A stretch of DNA of 64,000 bases, taken from Sporosarcina sp. FSL K6-1508 (GTDB lineage: Bacteria; Bacillota; Bacilli; Bacillales_A; Planococcaceae). The notes beneath the pieces are model-generated. The model searched no databases. It had not been told where the DNA came from and saw nothing but the letters and a program-made list of their open reading frames with translations. Shown one piece after another: positions 8,115 through 16,742 of this stretch. The translations under genes and the position numbers were made by a program. The stretch lies in contig NZ_JBBOXF010000001.1 in assembly GCF_038007465.1 (NCBI RefSeq), forward strand, positions 2,987,001 to 3,051,000, given 5' to 3'. Each line of letters starts with the position of its first letter. Position 1 is the first letter of the stretch.

Positions 8115-10241
8115 ATGTTCCAGCCAATTTGGAAACTATTTAAATCCATTAAATTTACTTATTTCTCATTATTCCTCATCGGATTGTCGACTATACTTCT
8201 TTTTTCTTTTATGTATGGGAGTGTAAAGAAAGAAACGTATGAGTTAGAGGAATTTCAAATTTCTCCTGATACCATCCGTTCACTGAAAACGGTTGAAGAT
8301 ACTGTGAAAACGGAACAGGAAAAGGAACGCGCTGCTCATGAAGTAGGCCCCGCGTATGTATTTTCAGAAGACATTGCAAGAAACAGGCAGGCAATCGCAA
8401 CATCACTTTTTGACTTCCTTATCGAAGTGAAAAACGCGAATGAGCCAGATCAGACTGAATCAGAAGTGCCGGTTAAGCCTGTAAAGGAACAAGTTGCTGA
8501 AATGCGTGCTAAATTGGCCAATTTAGAAAAGGAAGAGCCTAGTCTGCGGCTAAGTGACGATGCAATCTCTAGTCTTTTAGCCCAAAAGACGGATGCTTTG
8601 CTGGAAATGCAACAAGTTCTTGTTAGCGTAATGGGAGAGGAATTATCAAAACCGATCAGAACGGCTGATTTATCGACTGTCCGGTATGAAGTGGAGCGGA
8701 AGATCCGACTTACTGATTCGTTGCCCGCATCTGTCTTACAAACTTTGACAACACTTAGCAGGTCGCTTGTGGTTGAAACAGAGTCGGTTAATGAGGAGTC
8801 AACAAAGGCACGGATTGAAAGGGCGAAGGAAACCGTTGAACCTACCCGTATCTTGCAAGGACAAGTAATAGTACGTGAAGGCCAGGTTATAGATAAAGAA
8901 GTATTTAGGCAATTAGAGCTTGCGGGCGTATTGTCAAATCAGTCATCCATGAAACCGCTGGCAGGCCTCATTTTATTTGTGCTGTTTGTTGGCGCGATTA
9001 TATACATGCATTTCTTGTCATGGAATGAAAATAGGGTTGTGAAGAAAAAGGCTTTGCTCATTGTACTAGCTGTCTTTTTCCTGCTCGTGATTATGATGAA
9101 ACTCTTATCCCTCATTGAAAAGGATTTTGATGTCCTATTGGCCTTTCTATTTCCGACAGCACTCGCACCGATGCTCATTAAGTTATTAACGAACGAGCGG
9201 CTCGCATTAATGACGACAATTATCACAGCGGCAACGGCGGGAATTCTTCTGCAGGAGGGATACGCGGCAATCATTCAGATGGAAGTTGCACTGTACATAC
9301 TTTTTGGCGGGATTATGAGCCTGTATTTACTTGGCGACAATGGTCGACGTTCGAACATCTTAAGGACGAGCTTAGGAGTGTCCGTTTCAAATATGATGTT
9401 CATCGCATTTTACCTATTGATGACACAGTCATCTTATACTTTGAATGAATTAGTGTATTATATGATAGCGGCAGTCGTTTCCGGAATTTTATCAGGAGCG
9501 CTTACAATCGGGCTGATGCCATTTTTTGAGTCTGCATTTAGGTTATTATCGGACATGCGTCTTATCGAACTATCGAACCCAAATCACCCGCTTTTGAAAA
9601 AAGTACTAACTGAAACGCCTGGCACCTATCACCACAGCGTTATGGTTGCAAATCTGGCCGATGCAGCATGTGAATCGATTGGTGCGAATGGTCTTCTTGC
9701 AAGAGTGGGAAGTTATTATCATGATATCGGCAAGACATTTAGACCTGGCTTCTTCATAGAGAACCAGCATGCCGGACAAAATCCGCATGATGCTTTGCCG
9801 CCTGAAAAAAGCAGGGATATTATTATTGCCCATGCCGAGGACGGCGCGAAACTTCTTGAAAAGCATAAAATGCCAGCAGAAATCATCGATATCGCGCGTC
9901 AGCATCATGGGACGAGCACTTTAAAATATTTTTACTTTAAATCCAAGGAATCTGGAGAAGATGTAAAAGAAGAAGATTTCCGTTATGCAGGCCCAAAACC
10001 TCAAACGAAAGAAATCGCGATTATCTCCATTGCGGATAGCGTTGAAGCTGCGGTTCGGTCGATGAAAGAACCAACATCAGAAAAAATTGCAGCACTCGTT
10101 CGATCTATCGTTAACGATAAATTGAATGACGGCCAATTTGATGAATGTGATCTTTCCATGAAGGAATTAAAAAAAGCTGAAAAGATTATCTGTGAAACGC
10201 TAAATGGGATATTCCATAACCGGATTGAATACCCAAAGTGA
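8115..10241 (+). CDS. pgpH: Cyclic-di-AMP phosphodiesterase PgpH (7TM-HD)
   Basis: This 708-residue membrane enzyme hydrolyses the second messenger c-di-AMP. One N-terminal membrane segment (about 17-37) is followed by the extracellular 7TMR-HDED region (about 40-280), seven membrane helices (about 285-470) and the cytoplasmic HD phosphohydrolase domain, with metal-binding residues in YHHSVM (about 505) and YHDIGK (about 535). The length matches B. subtilis YqfF. ATG 8115 follows GGCAGGGGAGAG. c-di-AMP controls potassium and osmolyte balance and wall integrity. Confidence 0.93.
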   Translation: MFQPIWKLFKSIKFTYFSLFLIGLSTILLFSFMYGSVKKETYELEEFQISPDTIRSLKTVEDTVKTEQEKERAAHEVGPAYVFSEDIARNRQAIATSLFDFLIEVKNANEPDQTESEVPVKPVKEQVAEMRAKLANLEKEEPSLRLSDDAISSLLAQKTDALLEMQQVLVSVMGEELSKPIRTADLSTVRYEVERKIRLTDSLPASVLQTLTTLSRSLVVETESVNEESTKARIERAKETVEPTRILQGQVIVREGQVIDKEVFRQLELAGVLSNQSSMKPLAGLILFVLFVGAIIYMHFLSWNENRVVKKKALLIVLAVFFLLVIMMKLLSLIEKDFDVLLAFLFPTALAPMLIKLLTNERLALMTTIITAATAGILLQEGYAAIIQMEVALYILFGGIMSLYLLGDNGRRSNILRTSLGVSVSNMMFIAFYLLMTQSSYTLNELVYYMIAAVVSGILSGALTIGLMPFFESAFRLLSDMRLIELSNPNHPLLKKVLTETPGTYHHSVMVANLADAACESIGANGLLARVGSYYHDIGKTFRPGFFIENQHAGQNPHDALPPEKSRDIIIAHAEDGAKLLEKHKMPAEIIDIARQHHGTSTLKYFYFKSKESGEDVKEEDFRYAGPKPQTKEIAIISIADSVEAAVRSMKEPTSEKIAALVRSIVNDKLNDGQFDECDLSMKELKKAEKIICETLNGIFHNRIEYPK

Positions 10242-10263
10242 GTATGAAAGGAGATACGAGTAG

Positions 10264-10734
10264 ATGCTAGAAATATATTTTGAGGACGAAACGACTAAAA
10301 TCGATAAAAAAATTGAGGATATGATCCGAAAGCTATTAAACCATGCCGCTACAGAAGAAGGATTAACGGGCGAAATGGAAGTTTCGGTAACATTTATGAC
10401 GGATACTGACATTCAGGAAGTGAATGCAACCTATCGAGGTAAAAATGTACCGACAGATGTCATTTCATTCGCACTTGAAGAATTAACGGAAGGCGAAGTG
10501 GCAATTGTGCCGGAAGAAGGCATGCCGACCGTGTTAGGTGATATACTTATTTCTGTAGAAACAGCCGCGCGTCAAGCTGAGGAATACGGACATGATTTCA
10601 ATCGTGAAATTGGATTTCTTGCTCTTCATGGTTTCCTTCATCTTCTGGGGTATGATCATATGACTGAAGAAGATGAAGTAGAGATGTTCGGCAGGCAAAA
10701 GGAGATTCTTGCTTTATTCGGACTTGAGAGGTGA
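10264..10734 (+). CDS. ybeY: Endoribonuclease YbeY, rRNA maturation factor
   Basis: A metal-dependent RNase of 156 residues that acts in 16S rRNA 3'-end maturation and ribosome quality control. The signature HGFLHLLGYDH gives three zinc-binding histidines at 122, 126 and 132. The start ATG has AAAGGAGA upstream. It is placed between pgpH and dgkA as in other Bacillales and is almost adjacent to dgkA (6 bases). Confidence 0.95.
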   Translation: MLEIYFEDETTKIDKKIEDMIRKLLNHAATEEGLTGEMEVSVTFMTDTDIQEVNATYRGKNVPTDVISFALEELTEGEVAIVPEEGMPTVLGDILISVETAARQAEEYGHDFNREIGFLALHGFLHLLGYDHMTEEDEVEMFGRQKEILALFGLER

Positions 10735-10740
10735 ACTTCA

Positions 10741-11091
10741 ATGCAGAAGTTCCTACAATCTTTCGTGTACGCTTGGAATGGAATCTGTCACGGAGTAGAA
10801 GTGGAACGAAATGTGAAGTTCCATTTAACAGCCGCAATTATTGTCATTGTAGCGGGTTTTATGACGGGCCTATCGCAGTTAGAGTGGTTTGTCATTATTA
10901 TTCTGATTTGTGGAATGCTAGCGCTTGAATTGATGAATTCTGCGGTTGAACGTGTTGTAGATCTGTTAACAACAGAGCGTCATCCGCTTGCGAAACAAGC
11001 GAAAGATCTTGCTGCTGGCGCGGTTTTAATATATGCAATTGGAAGCGCAATTATCGGACTGATCCTATTTATTCCTAAATGGTTTAATTAA
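10741..11091 (+). CDS. dgkA: Diacylglycerol/undecaprenol kinase DgkA
   Basis: A small integral membrane kinase of 116 residues with three membrane spans. In Gram-positive bacteria it phosphorylates undecaprenol, feeding the lipid carrier pool for wall synthesis. The catalytic signature ELMNSAVERVVDL is at about residues 62-74. GAGAGGTG precedes the ATG. It belongs to the ybeY-dgkA-cdd-era run. Confidence 0.93.
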   Translation: MQKFLQSFVYAWNGICHGVEVERNVKFHLTAAIIVIVAGFMTGLSQLEWFVIIILICGMLALELMNSAVERVVDLLTTERHPLAKQAKDLAAGAVLIYAIGSAIIGLILFIPKWFN

Positions 11092-11108
11092 ATTGAAGAG
11101 GTGTCTTT

Positions 11109-11519
11109 ATGAATGTAGAAAAATTACTGGCTGAATCGAAAAAAGCAAGAGAGAAAGCGTATGTCCCTTATTCAAAGTTCCCAGTCGGGGCGGCGTTATT
11201 GGCCGATGACGGGACTATTTATCATGGCTGCAATATTGAAAACTCCGCTTATAGTATGACGAACTGCGCTGAACGCACGGCGTTTTTTAAAGCGGTTTCC
11301 GACGGCGTTCGTACCTTCAGAGCACTTGCAGTGGTTGGAGACACCGAAGGACCTGTTTCCCCGTGTGGTGCATGCAGACAAGTTATTGCTGAGTTTTGCG
11401 AGGGCTCAATGCCTGTCTATCTTACGAACTTAAAAGGGGATGTAGAAGAAACAACGGTCGCGAAATTGCTGCCGGGCGCATTTTCTAAGGAGGATCTTTC
11501 ATATGCAGCAAAACAATAA
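11109..11519 (+). CDS. cdd: Cytidine deaminase
   Basis: A zinc enzyme that deaminates cytidine and deoxycytidine to uridine and deoxyuridine for pyrimidine salvage. The 136-residue protein has the homotetrameric-type motifs: C53-A-E55 (catalytic Glu) and PC86GAC89. The end overlaps the start of era by 17 bases; the era ribosome site AAGGAGG lies within this gene. This is the same order as in B. subtilis. Confidence 0.96.
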   Translation: MNVEKLLAESKKAREKAYVPYSKFPVGAALLADDGTIYHGCNIENSAYSMTNCAERTAFFKAVSDGVRTFRALAVVGDTEGPVSPCGACRQVIAEFCEGSMPVYLTNLKGDVEETTVAKLLPGAFSKEDLSYAAKQ

Positions 11520-12417
11520 AGCTTTCAAATCGGGTTTCATCTCAATTATTGGACGACCGAACGTAGGGAAATCAACGTTTCTAAACCATGTGGTGGGACA
11601 AAAAATCGCGATTATGAGTGACAAACCACAGACAACTCGCAATAAAGTACAAGGTGTTGTCACAACAGACAAGTCTCAAATCATTTTCATCGATACACCG
11701 GGAATCCATAAACCAAAGCATAAGCTTGGTGATTTCATGGTGAAAACTGCCCGCAATACGTTGAAAGAAGTTGACGTGGTTATGTTCATGGTCAATGCGG
11801 ATGAACCGATTGGCCGAGGCGATCGTTTCATCATCGAACTTCTTGAAAACTCAAAAACACCGGTCTTCTTGATTATTAATAAAATTGATCTTGTTCATCC
11901 GGACGACTTATTCAAAATCATCACTTCGTATACAGCCGAATATGACTTTGCTGAAATCGTACCAATTTCAGCGAAAAACGGTAATAATGTCGATCGACTT
12001 CTTGAAACGATGATTAAATACTTACCAGAAGGGCCTAAATACTATCCCGATGATCAGGTAACAGATCACCCTGAGCGATTCATCATTTCTGAATTAGTCC
12101 GTGAAAAGGTATTACATCTGACAAGAGAAGAGATCCCACACTCCGTAGCCGTTGTAATCGAGAAGATTGAACGCGAAGAAGGCCGGGAAATGGTCAATGT
12201 CATGGCGACAATAGTCGTCGACCGTGATTCTCAAAAAGGAATTGTTATTGGCAAAAGAGGTGCCTTGCTAAAAGAAATCGGAACGAATGCCAGACATGAT
12301 ATCGAAATGCTGCTTGGCTCAAAAGTATTTCTTGAATTATGGGTAAAAGTGCAGAAAGACTGGCGCAATAAACCCGGCCATCTGAAGGAATTCGGATTCA
12401 GAGATGACGAGTATTAA
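11503..12417 (+). CDS. era: GTPase Era, ribosome assembly
   Basis: An essential GTPase (304 residues) that binds the 3' end of 16S rRNA during 30S assembly. G1 is GRPNVGKS at 17-24, G3 DTPG near 65, G4 NKID near 126. The C-terminal KH domain contains VIGKRGALLKEIG at about 247-259. The ATG follows a strong AAGGAGG site inside cdd. It is the last gene before a palindromic repeat element. Confidence 0.97.
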   Translation: MQQNNKAFKSGFISIIGRPNVGKSTFLNHVVGQKIAIMSDKPQTTRNKVQGVVTTDKSQIIFIDTPGIHKPKHKLGDFMVKTARNTLKEVDVVMFMVNADEPIGRGDRFIIELLENSKTPVFLIINKIDLVHPDDLFKIITSYTAEYDFAEIVPISAKNGNNVDRLLETMIKYLPEGPKYYPDDQVTDHPERFIISELVREKVLHLTREEIPHSVAVVIEKIEREEGREMVNVMATIVVDRDSQKGIVIGKRGALLKEIGTNARHDIEMLLGSKVFLELWVKVQKDWRNKPGHLKEFGFRDDEY

Positions 12418-12426
12418 GTAAAGAAA

Positions 12427-12540
12427 AGCGGAAGCGGCTTGCTCAGACACGACAGGTATAAGTCAGGCTGGCGAAGCAGTGCGCATTTTGCTGCACAGCC
12501 AGCCTGACTTATAACCCGAGAGTCTAGCCGCTGAAGCTGA
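12427..12540. repeat. Intergenic palindromic repeat between era and recO
   Basis: A nested inverted repeat. The inner arms TATAAGTCAGGCTGGC (12457-12472) and GCCAGCCTGACTTATA (12498-12513) match over 16 bp, GCAG/CTGC pairs inside the loop, and AGCGGCT (12433-12439) pairs with AGCCGCT (12526-12532) outside. As RNA it would form a ~100 nt cruciform-like hairpin. It resembles dispersed palindromic repeats known from Bacillaceae genomes (from memory). No T tract follows, so it is not a classical terminator. Confidence 0.75.
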
Positions 12541-12548
12541 GTAAAGAG

Positions 12549-13343
12549 GTGATTGCTTCGCTGAACAAATGGGAGGGAATCATTCTAAGAGGTATTCCGT
12601 ACGGTGAATCCAACAAAATTGTCACGCTATTTACCCGTGAAGGCGGAAAGATGACGGCGATGGCCCGGGGAGCGAAGAAACCGGCGAGTAGACTAGCTGC
12701 AGTGACGCAGCCGTTCACACACGGTTCATTTCTAATTCGTACCGGCAAAGGGATGGGAACGCTTGAACAAGGAGAGCCTATCGATTCAATGCGGTATATT
12801 CGCGAGGACTTGGAAGCAACAGCCTATGCGAGTTACGTTGTTGAACTTATTGATAAGCTGACAGAGGATAATGAGCGTGTTGCCGGTATCTATGGATTAC
12901 TTTATGAGGCACTTCATGCCATCAACGAGCAATATGATCCGGAAGCCATAGCATTATTCGTCGAGTGGAAAATGTTACCGGTCGCCGGCATCCATCCAAT
13001 TCTCCATCAATGTGCAAATTGTGGAGCGACAGAGGGCGAATTTGCTTTTTCCTTTATGCAAATTGGTTTCATCTGTCATCGGTGTTTCCATGTAGATAAG
13101 CATGCGATACGGATTTCACCCAGTCAATTGAAGTTGATTCGGACCTTTTATAACGTTCCCATAAATCGGGTCGGTAATTTAACATTGAAGAAGACGACAA
13201 AAGAATTCATGAAAAAACTAATCCGAACAATATATGATGAGCAAGTAGGGATTCGATTAAAATCGAGATCATTTCTTGATCAGCTTGACTCGACACCCGA
13301 ACTGCTCCCTAAAAAAGAAAAACCTAAAGAGAGTGGCGAATAG
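12549..13343 (+). CDS. recO: DNA repair protein RecO
   Basis: A recombination mediator that works with RecR to load RecA on SSB-coated single strands. The 264-residue protein has the N-terminal OB fold (EGIILRGIPYGESNKIVTLF) and the C-terminal zinc ribbon, CANCG near 156 and CHRCF near 177. Start choice is open: GTG 12549 overlaps the only good ribosome site (GAGGTGA, 12546-12552), while the in-frame CTG at 12561 stands 8 bases after it and matches the usual N-terminus (x-LNKWEGIILR). In B. subtilis glyQS follows; here synteny ends. Confidence 0.93.
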   Translation: MIASLNKWEGIILRGIPYGESNKIVTLFTREGGKMTAMARGAKKPASRLAAVTQPFTHGSFLIRTGKGMGTLEQGEPIDSMRYIREDLEATAYASYVVELIDKLTEDNERVAGIYGLLYEALHAINEQYDPEAIALFVEWKMLPVAGIHPILHQCANCGATEGEFAFSFMQIGFICHRCFHVDKHAIRISPSQLKLIRTFYNVPINRVGNLTLKKTTKEFMKKLIRTIYDEQVGIRLKSRSFLDQLDSTPELLPKKEKPKESGE

Positions 13344-13359
13344 TTCTCTTTACAATAAA

Positions 13360-13406
13360 CCCCGGACCTTGGATTCTATGAAATAGAGTCTAGATCCGGG
13401 ATTTTT
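13360..13406 (+). terminator. Terminator after recO
   Basis: CCCGGAcCTtGGA...TAGATCCGGG forms a long imperfect stem (13361-13400) followed by ATTTTTG. It closes the era-recO transcript. Confidence 0.7.
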
Positions 13407-13410
13407 GTAT

Positions 13411-13497
13411 TATAAATAAGTTGAAATAATAAATCCTTCAAATCCGTTTCGGCTATCCCTGGTAAGGCGCCTATGTTCGGTTTATATATCATCTTGA
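13411..13497 (-). repeat. MITE-like element, copy A (diverged, short)
   Basis: An ~87 bp AT-ended segment aligning with the short copies at 52485 and 58321. It has an AAGTTGAAATAA-type end, a GGCTATCCCTGGTAAGGCGCCT core and a ...CATCTTGAA end. Divergence from the others suggests an old insertion. Confidence 0.5.
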
Positions 13498-13526
13498 ATA
13501 CTTCGATTCCCTTTACAAATAATTAG

Positions 13527-13895
13527 TTACACATTATTGACGCGTTCAAATGCACCAAAACGAGTACCTTGGAAAGTTAGCATCCCTATATCACCATCGG
13601 CTAACATACCATATTGGGAACCGTTTACTGCTAGTTCCATACGATCTCCGCTCTCCACTTGAAATGTGGCATAATACCAAGTGCTGGCCGATGAATCACC
13701 AGATCCGCCGGAAGTTTGTGTTCTTTTTGTTACGACTTCAGCAGGTACCGTCAGTTTCGGGGAGTTATTATTTGAATTCCACGTACTGATAGATTTCACA
13801 ATAGCGAAAATAATTCCACCAAAAACTATAATCGCAACTATACCGATAAAGATGGGAACAAAGGTAAACATAGCATCTTCAAAAGGTGAAAACAT
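13527..13895 (-). CDS. DUF2500-type membrane protein
   Basis: A 122-residue protein with one strong membrane segment (about residues 12-35) and an outward or cytoplasmic domain with the pattern PAEVVTKRTQTSG...WYYATFQVESGDRMELAV...YGMLADGDIGMLTFQGTRFGAF. This pattern is typical of DUF2500 proteins, whose role is unknown. The start ATG at 13895 has AAGGAGGTAT upstream on the minus strand. It stands alone between the recO terminator and the LrgA-like gene on the opposite strand. Confidence 0.8.
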   Translation of the reverse strand: MFSPFEDAMFTFVPIFIGIVAIIVFGGIIFAIVKSISTWNSNNNSPKLTVPAEVVTKRTQTSGGSGDSSASTWYYATFQVESGDRMELAVNGSQYGMLADGDIGMLTFQGTRFGAFERVNNV

Positions 13896-14029
13896 GTATA
13901 ATACCTCCTTATGTATTTTAAATGGGTGTGATAAATATTATACGTTCTATTTCTGAAATAGTTTCATAACGTCTTTGATGTTTTACTTATATATCTTTAT
14001 ACTGATACGAAAGGAGGAAAGAACCGTCT

Positions 14030-14413
14030 ATGAAGTACATAAAAATAATTCTGCAAATCATAGGCTTATATGCTTTTGTTCTGATGGGGAACTGGCTTAA
14101 AGATTTTCTCCATTTACCACTTTCAGGTAGCATAATTGGACTCTTAGTTTTGTTAGCGGCTCTTTCATTAAAACTAGTTCGGCTTGAATGGATTGAATCG
14201 GGCTCTTACTTCCTTTTATCTTATTTGCCCTTATATTTTATCCCAGCGACTGTCGGCGTAATGAATTACGGGCATGTCTTTGCGGGAAAAGGATTCCTGC
14301 TAATACCATTCACGATAATCAGTACGTTTTTGACGATGTGGATTTCTAGTTTTATAAGTCAATTTCTTGCTAAGAAATCTGCTAAGAAGGAGGACCAAGT
14401 TTCATGCAAATAA
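14030..14413 (+). CDS. CidA/LrgA-family holin-like protein
   Basis: A 127-residue protein with four predicted membrane helices and the family features NWLKDFLHLPLSGSIIGLL near the N-terminus and FIPATVGVM in the middle. CidA/LrgA proteins act in murein hydrolase export or in pyruvate and glycolate/overflow metabolite transport together with a CidB/LrgB partner, which follows here with a 10-base overlap. GAAAGGAGG precedes ATG 14030. Which of the two subtypes it is cannot be told from the sequence; no LytSR-like regulator is adjacent. Confidence 0.88.
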   Translation: MKYIKIILQIIGLYAFVLMGNWLKDFLHLPLSGSIIGLLVLLAALSLKLVRLEWIESGSYFLLSYLPLYFIPATVGVMNYGHVFAGKGFLLIPFTIISTFLTMWISSFISQFLAKKSAKKEDQVSCK

Positions 14414-15093
14414 TGATGTATTCAATCCTCTTTGTCATTGTAACAATTGCCATTTATCTTGCAATGAACTTATTATATTTTAAATATCACAAAGCGTTTT
14501 TCATCCCAATTTTAACAACGACTATTGGGATTATATTGATTCTCGTTCTTTTCAAAGTCCCATATGATACATACATGCTTGGTGGAAAGTGGATTGACTT
14601 GCTATTAGGGCCAGCAATCGTATCATTGGCCATACCTTTATATAAACAAAGAGAATTAATCAAACAGAATATGTTGCCAATAGTGGGAGGTATAGCGGTG
14701 GGCGTTCTAGTTGGTATGGCAAGCGGTATGCTTTTTGCGAAGCTGGCGGGATTCCCAAAAGAAATTGTTTTTTCACTAATACCTAAATCGATTACAACGC
14801 CTATAGCCATACAGATTGCTACGGCATTGGGAGGAGTAACTTCGTTAACTATCGCTTTTGTGATGATTGCAGGATTTACAGGTGTCATACTAGGACCGAC
14901 ATTTTTGAAATGGTTTTGCATCGATACTGCCATTGGCCGTGGCATCGGGTTGGGAGCAGCGGCCCATGCTCTTGGGACATCGAAAGCGATTGAACTTGGG
15001 GAGCAGGAAGCCTCCTATAGTTCCATCGCTATGACGCTCTCTGCTATAATTGGGTCTATCGTTGGTCCGGTTATGGCTTGGTTTTTTTATTGA
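14404..15093 (+). CDS. LrgB/CidB-family membrane protein
   Basis: The partner of the preceding LrgA-like protein: 229 residues and multiple membrane helices, with the conserved segments SLIPKSITTPIAIQIATALGG and GLGAAAHALGTSKAIELGEQE expected in LrgB proteins. Coupled translation (10-base overlap, ribosome site AAGGAGGA inside the upstream gene). Together they form an export or transport complex in the cytoplasmic membrane. Confidence 0.9.
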   Translation: MQIMMYSILFVIVTIAIYLAMNLLYFKYHKAFFIPILTTTIGIILILVLFKVPYDTYMLGGKWIDLLLGPAIVSLAIPLYKQRELIKQNMLPIVGGIAVGVLVGMASGMLFAKLAGFPKEIVFSLIPKSITTPIAIQIATALGGVTSLTIAFVMIAGFTGVILGPTFLKWFCIDTAIGRGIGLGAAAHALGTSKAIELGEQEASYSSIAMTLSAIIGSIVGPVMAWFFY

Positions 15094-15126
15094 ATAGAAT
15101 AAAATGAAATTTTAAAGGAGGATTAG

Positions 15127-15516
15127 ATGAAAAAGTGGTTTGGTTCCGCAGCAATTTGTATAAATGAAAATAAAGATCTTTTAATGGTGAAAAGCGTTGG
15201 GTCTGAAGCCTGGGCTGTTCCATCAGGTGGCATAGAAGTAGGTGAATCACCGGAAGAATGTTGTATTAGGGAAGTGAAAGAGGAAACTGGATATGATGTT
15301 GAGATAGTAGAAAAACTGTTTATTAAAGAAGTGAAGCTCAAAGAGTATAAAGTGAAAACTTATTACTTTCTAGTAAATTATTTTGGAGAAAGCGAAGGAA
15401 TTAATGACCCTGATGAACTCATTATAGAAGTCGACTGGAAATCACTTTCTGAAATTCAAAGTATTAAACACGGTTACCCGGAAGATCTAGCATTTTTAAT
15501 GGATTTAATGAAATAA
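15127..15516 (+). CDS. Nudix hydrolase
   Basis: A 129-residue enzyme with a complete Nudix box (GGIEVGESPEECCIREVKEET, about residues 36-57; the REVKEE glutamates bind magnesium). Nudix enzymes hydrolyse nucleoside diphosphates linked to another group. The substrate cannot be read from the sequence. ATG 15127 follows AAAGGAGG. It lies 34 bases after the LrgB-like gene and 42 before the VOC gene, so these may be cotranscribed. Confidence 0.88.
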   Translation: MKKWFGSAAICINENKDLLMVKSVGSEAWAVPSGGIEVGESPEECCIREVKEETGYDVEIVEKLFIKEVKLKEYKVKTYYFLVNYFGESEGINDPDELIIEVDWKSLSEIQSIKHGYPEDLAFLMDLMK

Positions 15517-15558
15517 GGATTATGATTAATAGTAAAAAGAAGAGACGAGAGGCAGACT

Positions 15559-15957
15559 ATGTTAATGATTAAAGGCTTATATGAAGCACATTTACCTGTT
15601 AGGGATTTGGATCGTTCAGTGGAATTTTACAAAGAATTAGGTTTACAATTTGACCACAAAGTGGAAGATAGATTAGCTTTTTTATGGATTGAAAAAGATA
15701 AAAGTTGGCTAGGTTTATGGGAAACTGAGAAAGTCGAATTGGAATATCATCCGTCAATAAGGCATATCGCCTTTGAAGTTTCTTTGCAGGATCTGAAGGA
15801 ATCAGTAAGTTGGTTAAAGGAACGAGGATGCGAGCCAAGAAAGGCATTTGGATTTGAACCAACAGAAGCCTTTGTAATGCCTCACGCCGATTATGCACAC
15901 GCTAAAATTCATTTTAATGATCCCGATGGAAATAGCTTGGAGTTCATTTGTAAGTAA
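15559..15957 (+). CDS. VOC-family enzyme (glyoxalase/bleomycin-resistance fold), 3' end replaced by IS66
   Basis: A 132-residue VOC protein with two beta-alpha-beta-beta-beta units: LYEAHLPVRDLDRSVEFYKELGLQF at the N-terminus and an IHFNDPDGNSLEFI strand near the C-terminus that carries the usual metal-site glutamate. The last codon and stop (AAG TAA) come from the left end of the IS66 element. Without the insertion the frame would run on from 18385 to 18462 and give a 154-residue protein. The core fold is retained, so activity may persist. Confidence 0.85.
   Translation: MLMIKGLYEAHLPVRDLDRSVEFYKELGLQFDHKVEDRLAFLWIEKDKSWLGLWETEKVELEYHPSIRHIAFEVSLQDLKESVSWLKERGCEPRKAFGFEPTEAFVMPHADYAHAKIHFNDPDGNSLEFICK
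15946..15953. repeat. Left target-site duplication of IS66 (ATTTGTAA)
   Basis: The 8 bp ATTTGTAA directly before the left IS end is repeated exactly at 18385-18392 after the right end. Eight bp is the usual duplication length for IS66. Confidence 0.95.
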
Positions 15958-16033
15958 GCGTCAAATACTCCCCACCTTCTAACCCCTTTCGTGTTATGTG
16001 ATAATCACATTAACAATGTTAGGAGGTTTTTTC

Positions 16034-16357
16034 ATGACACGAGACGAACGGCGAGCCATGTGGCACGCACGGATTGAAGCATTTAAAGCGAGTGGTGAAT
16101 CTAGTGTAACAGCCTGGTGTGCTACAAATAATATCTGTGTTCCAAGTATGTATACTTGGCTTAAAAAGGAATGGCAAAAAGTAGATACTGCACCTACAGC
16201 CCAGCAGTGGGTTTCGTTTGATACAATCGCTCCAAAGGTAAGTATGCCTTCCCAATTGACACTTGCGATAGGTGTTGTTTCCATTCAAATTGAAGAGGGA
16301 TTCAACCCTACACTTTTAGGGGAAGTACTTCAGGTACTTCAAACGCATGTTAAGTAA
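16034..16357 (+). CDS. tnpA: IS66 accessory protein TnpA
   Basis: A 107-residue helix-turn-helix protein typical of IS66 elements (WHARIEAFKASGESSVTAWCATNN...MYTWLKKEW). ATG 16034 is chosen over the in-frame ATG at 15998 because it follows TTAGGAGG. The end overlaps tnpB by 11 bases. Confidence 0.88.
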   Translation: MTRDERRAMWHARIEAFKASGESSVTAWCATNNICVPSMYTWLKKEWQKVDTAPTAQQWVSFDTIAPKVSMPSQLTLAIGVVSIQIEEGFNPTLLGEVLQVLQTHVK

Positions 16358-16703
16358 AACACCCGTTGATTGTGTGTATTTAGCCTGCGGACGTACTGAT
16401 TTACGAAAATCTATCGATGGATTAGCTGTCATCGTTCAAGAAAGCTTTCAGCTTGATCCGTTTTCCCCTAGTTTATTTGTCTTCTGTAATCGAAAGCGCG
16501 ACAAACTGAAAATCCTACATTGGGATCATAATGGATTTTGGCTTTACTACCGAAGGTTGGAAAACGGTCTATTCCAGTGGCCCGATGGACAAACAACCCA
16601 GCCACTTGCGATTAGCCATCGACAATTACACTGGCTACTTGATGGCTTACCACATGAACAAAAACAAGCTCATCCAAAAGTTTCTGCAAAAATCATTATT
16701 TAA
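16347..16703 (+). CDS. tnpB: IS66 accessory protein TnpB
   Basis: A 118-residue protein of the IS66 Orf2 family with the signature DLRKSIDGLAVIVQESFQLDPFSPSLFVFCNRKRDKLKILHWD, which is nearly invariant in this family. It overlaps tnpA, implying coupled translation. Confidence 0.95.
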   Translation: MLSKTPVDCVYLACGRTDLRKSIDGLAVIVQESFQLDPFSPSLFVFCNRKRDKLKILHWDHNGFWLYYRRLENGLFQWPDGQTTQPLAISHRQLHWLLDGLPHEQKQAHPKVSAKIII

Positions 16704-16704
16704 A

Positions 16705-16739
16705 AAAAGGAATTCGTCGAGTCATGTCGAATTCCTTTT
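16705..16739 (+). other. 12 bp inverted repeat between tnpB and tnpC
   Basis: AAAAGGAATTCG (16705-16716) and CGAATTCCTTTT (16728-16739) form a perfect stem with an 11-base loop, ending four bases before the tnpC ATG. The right arm ends in TTTT, so it could act as a weak terminator or mask tnpC translation. Confidence 0.7.
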
Positions 16740-16742
16740 ATT

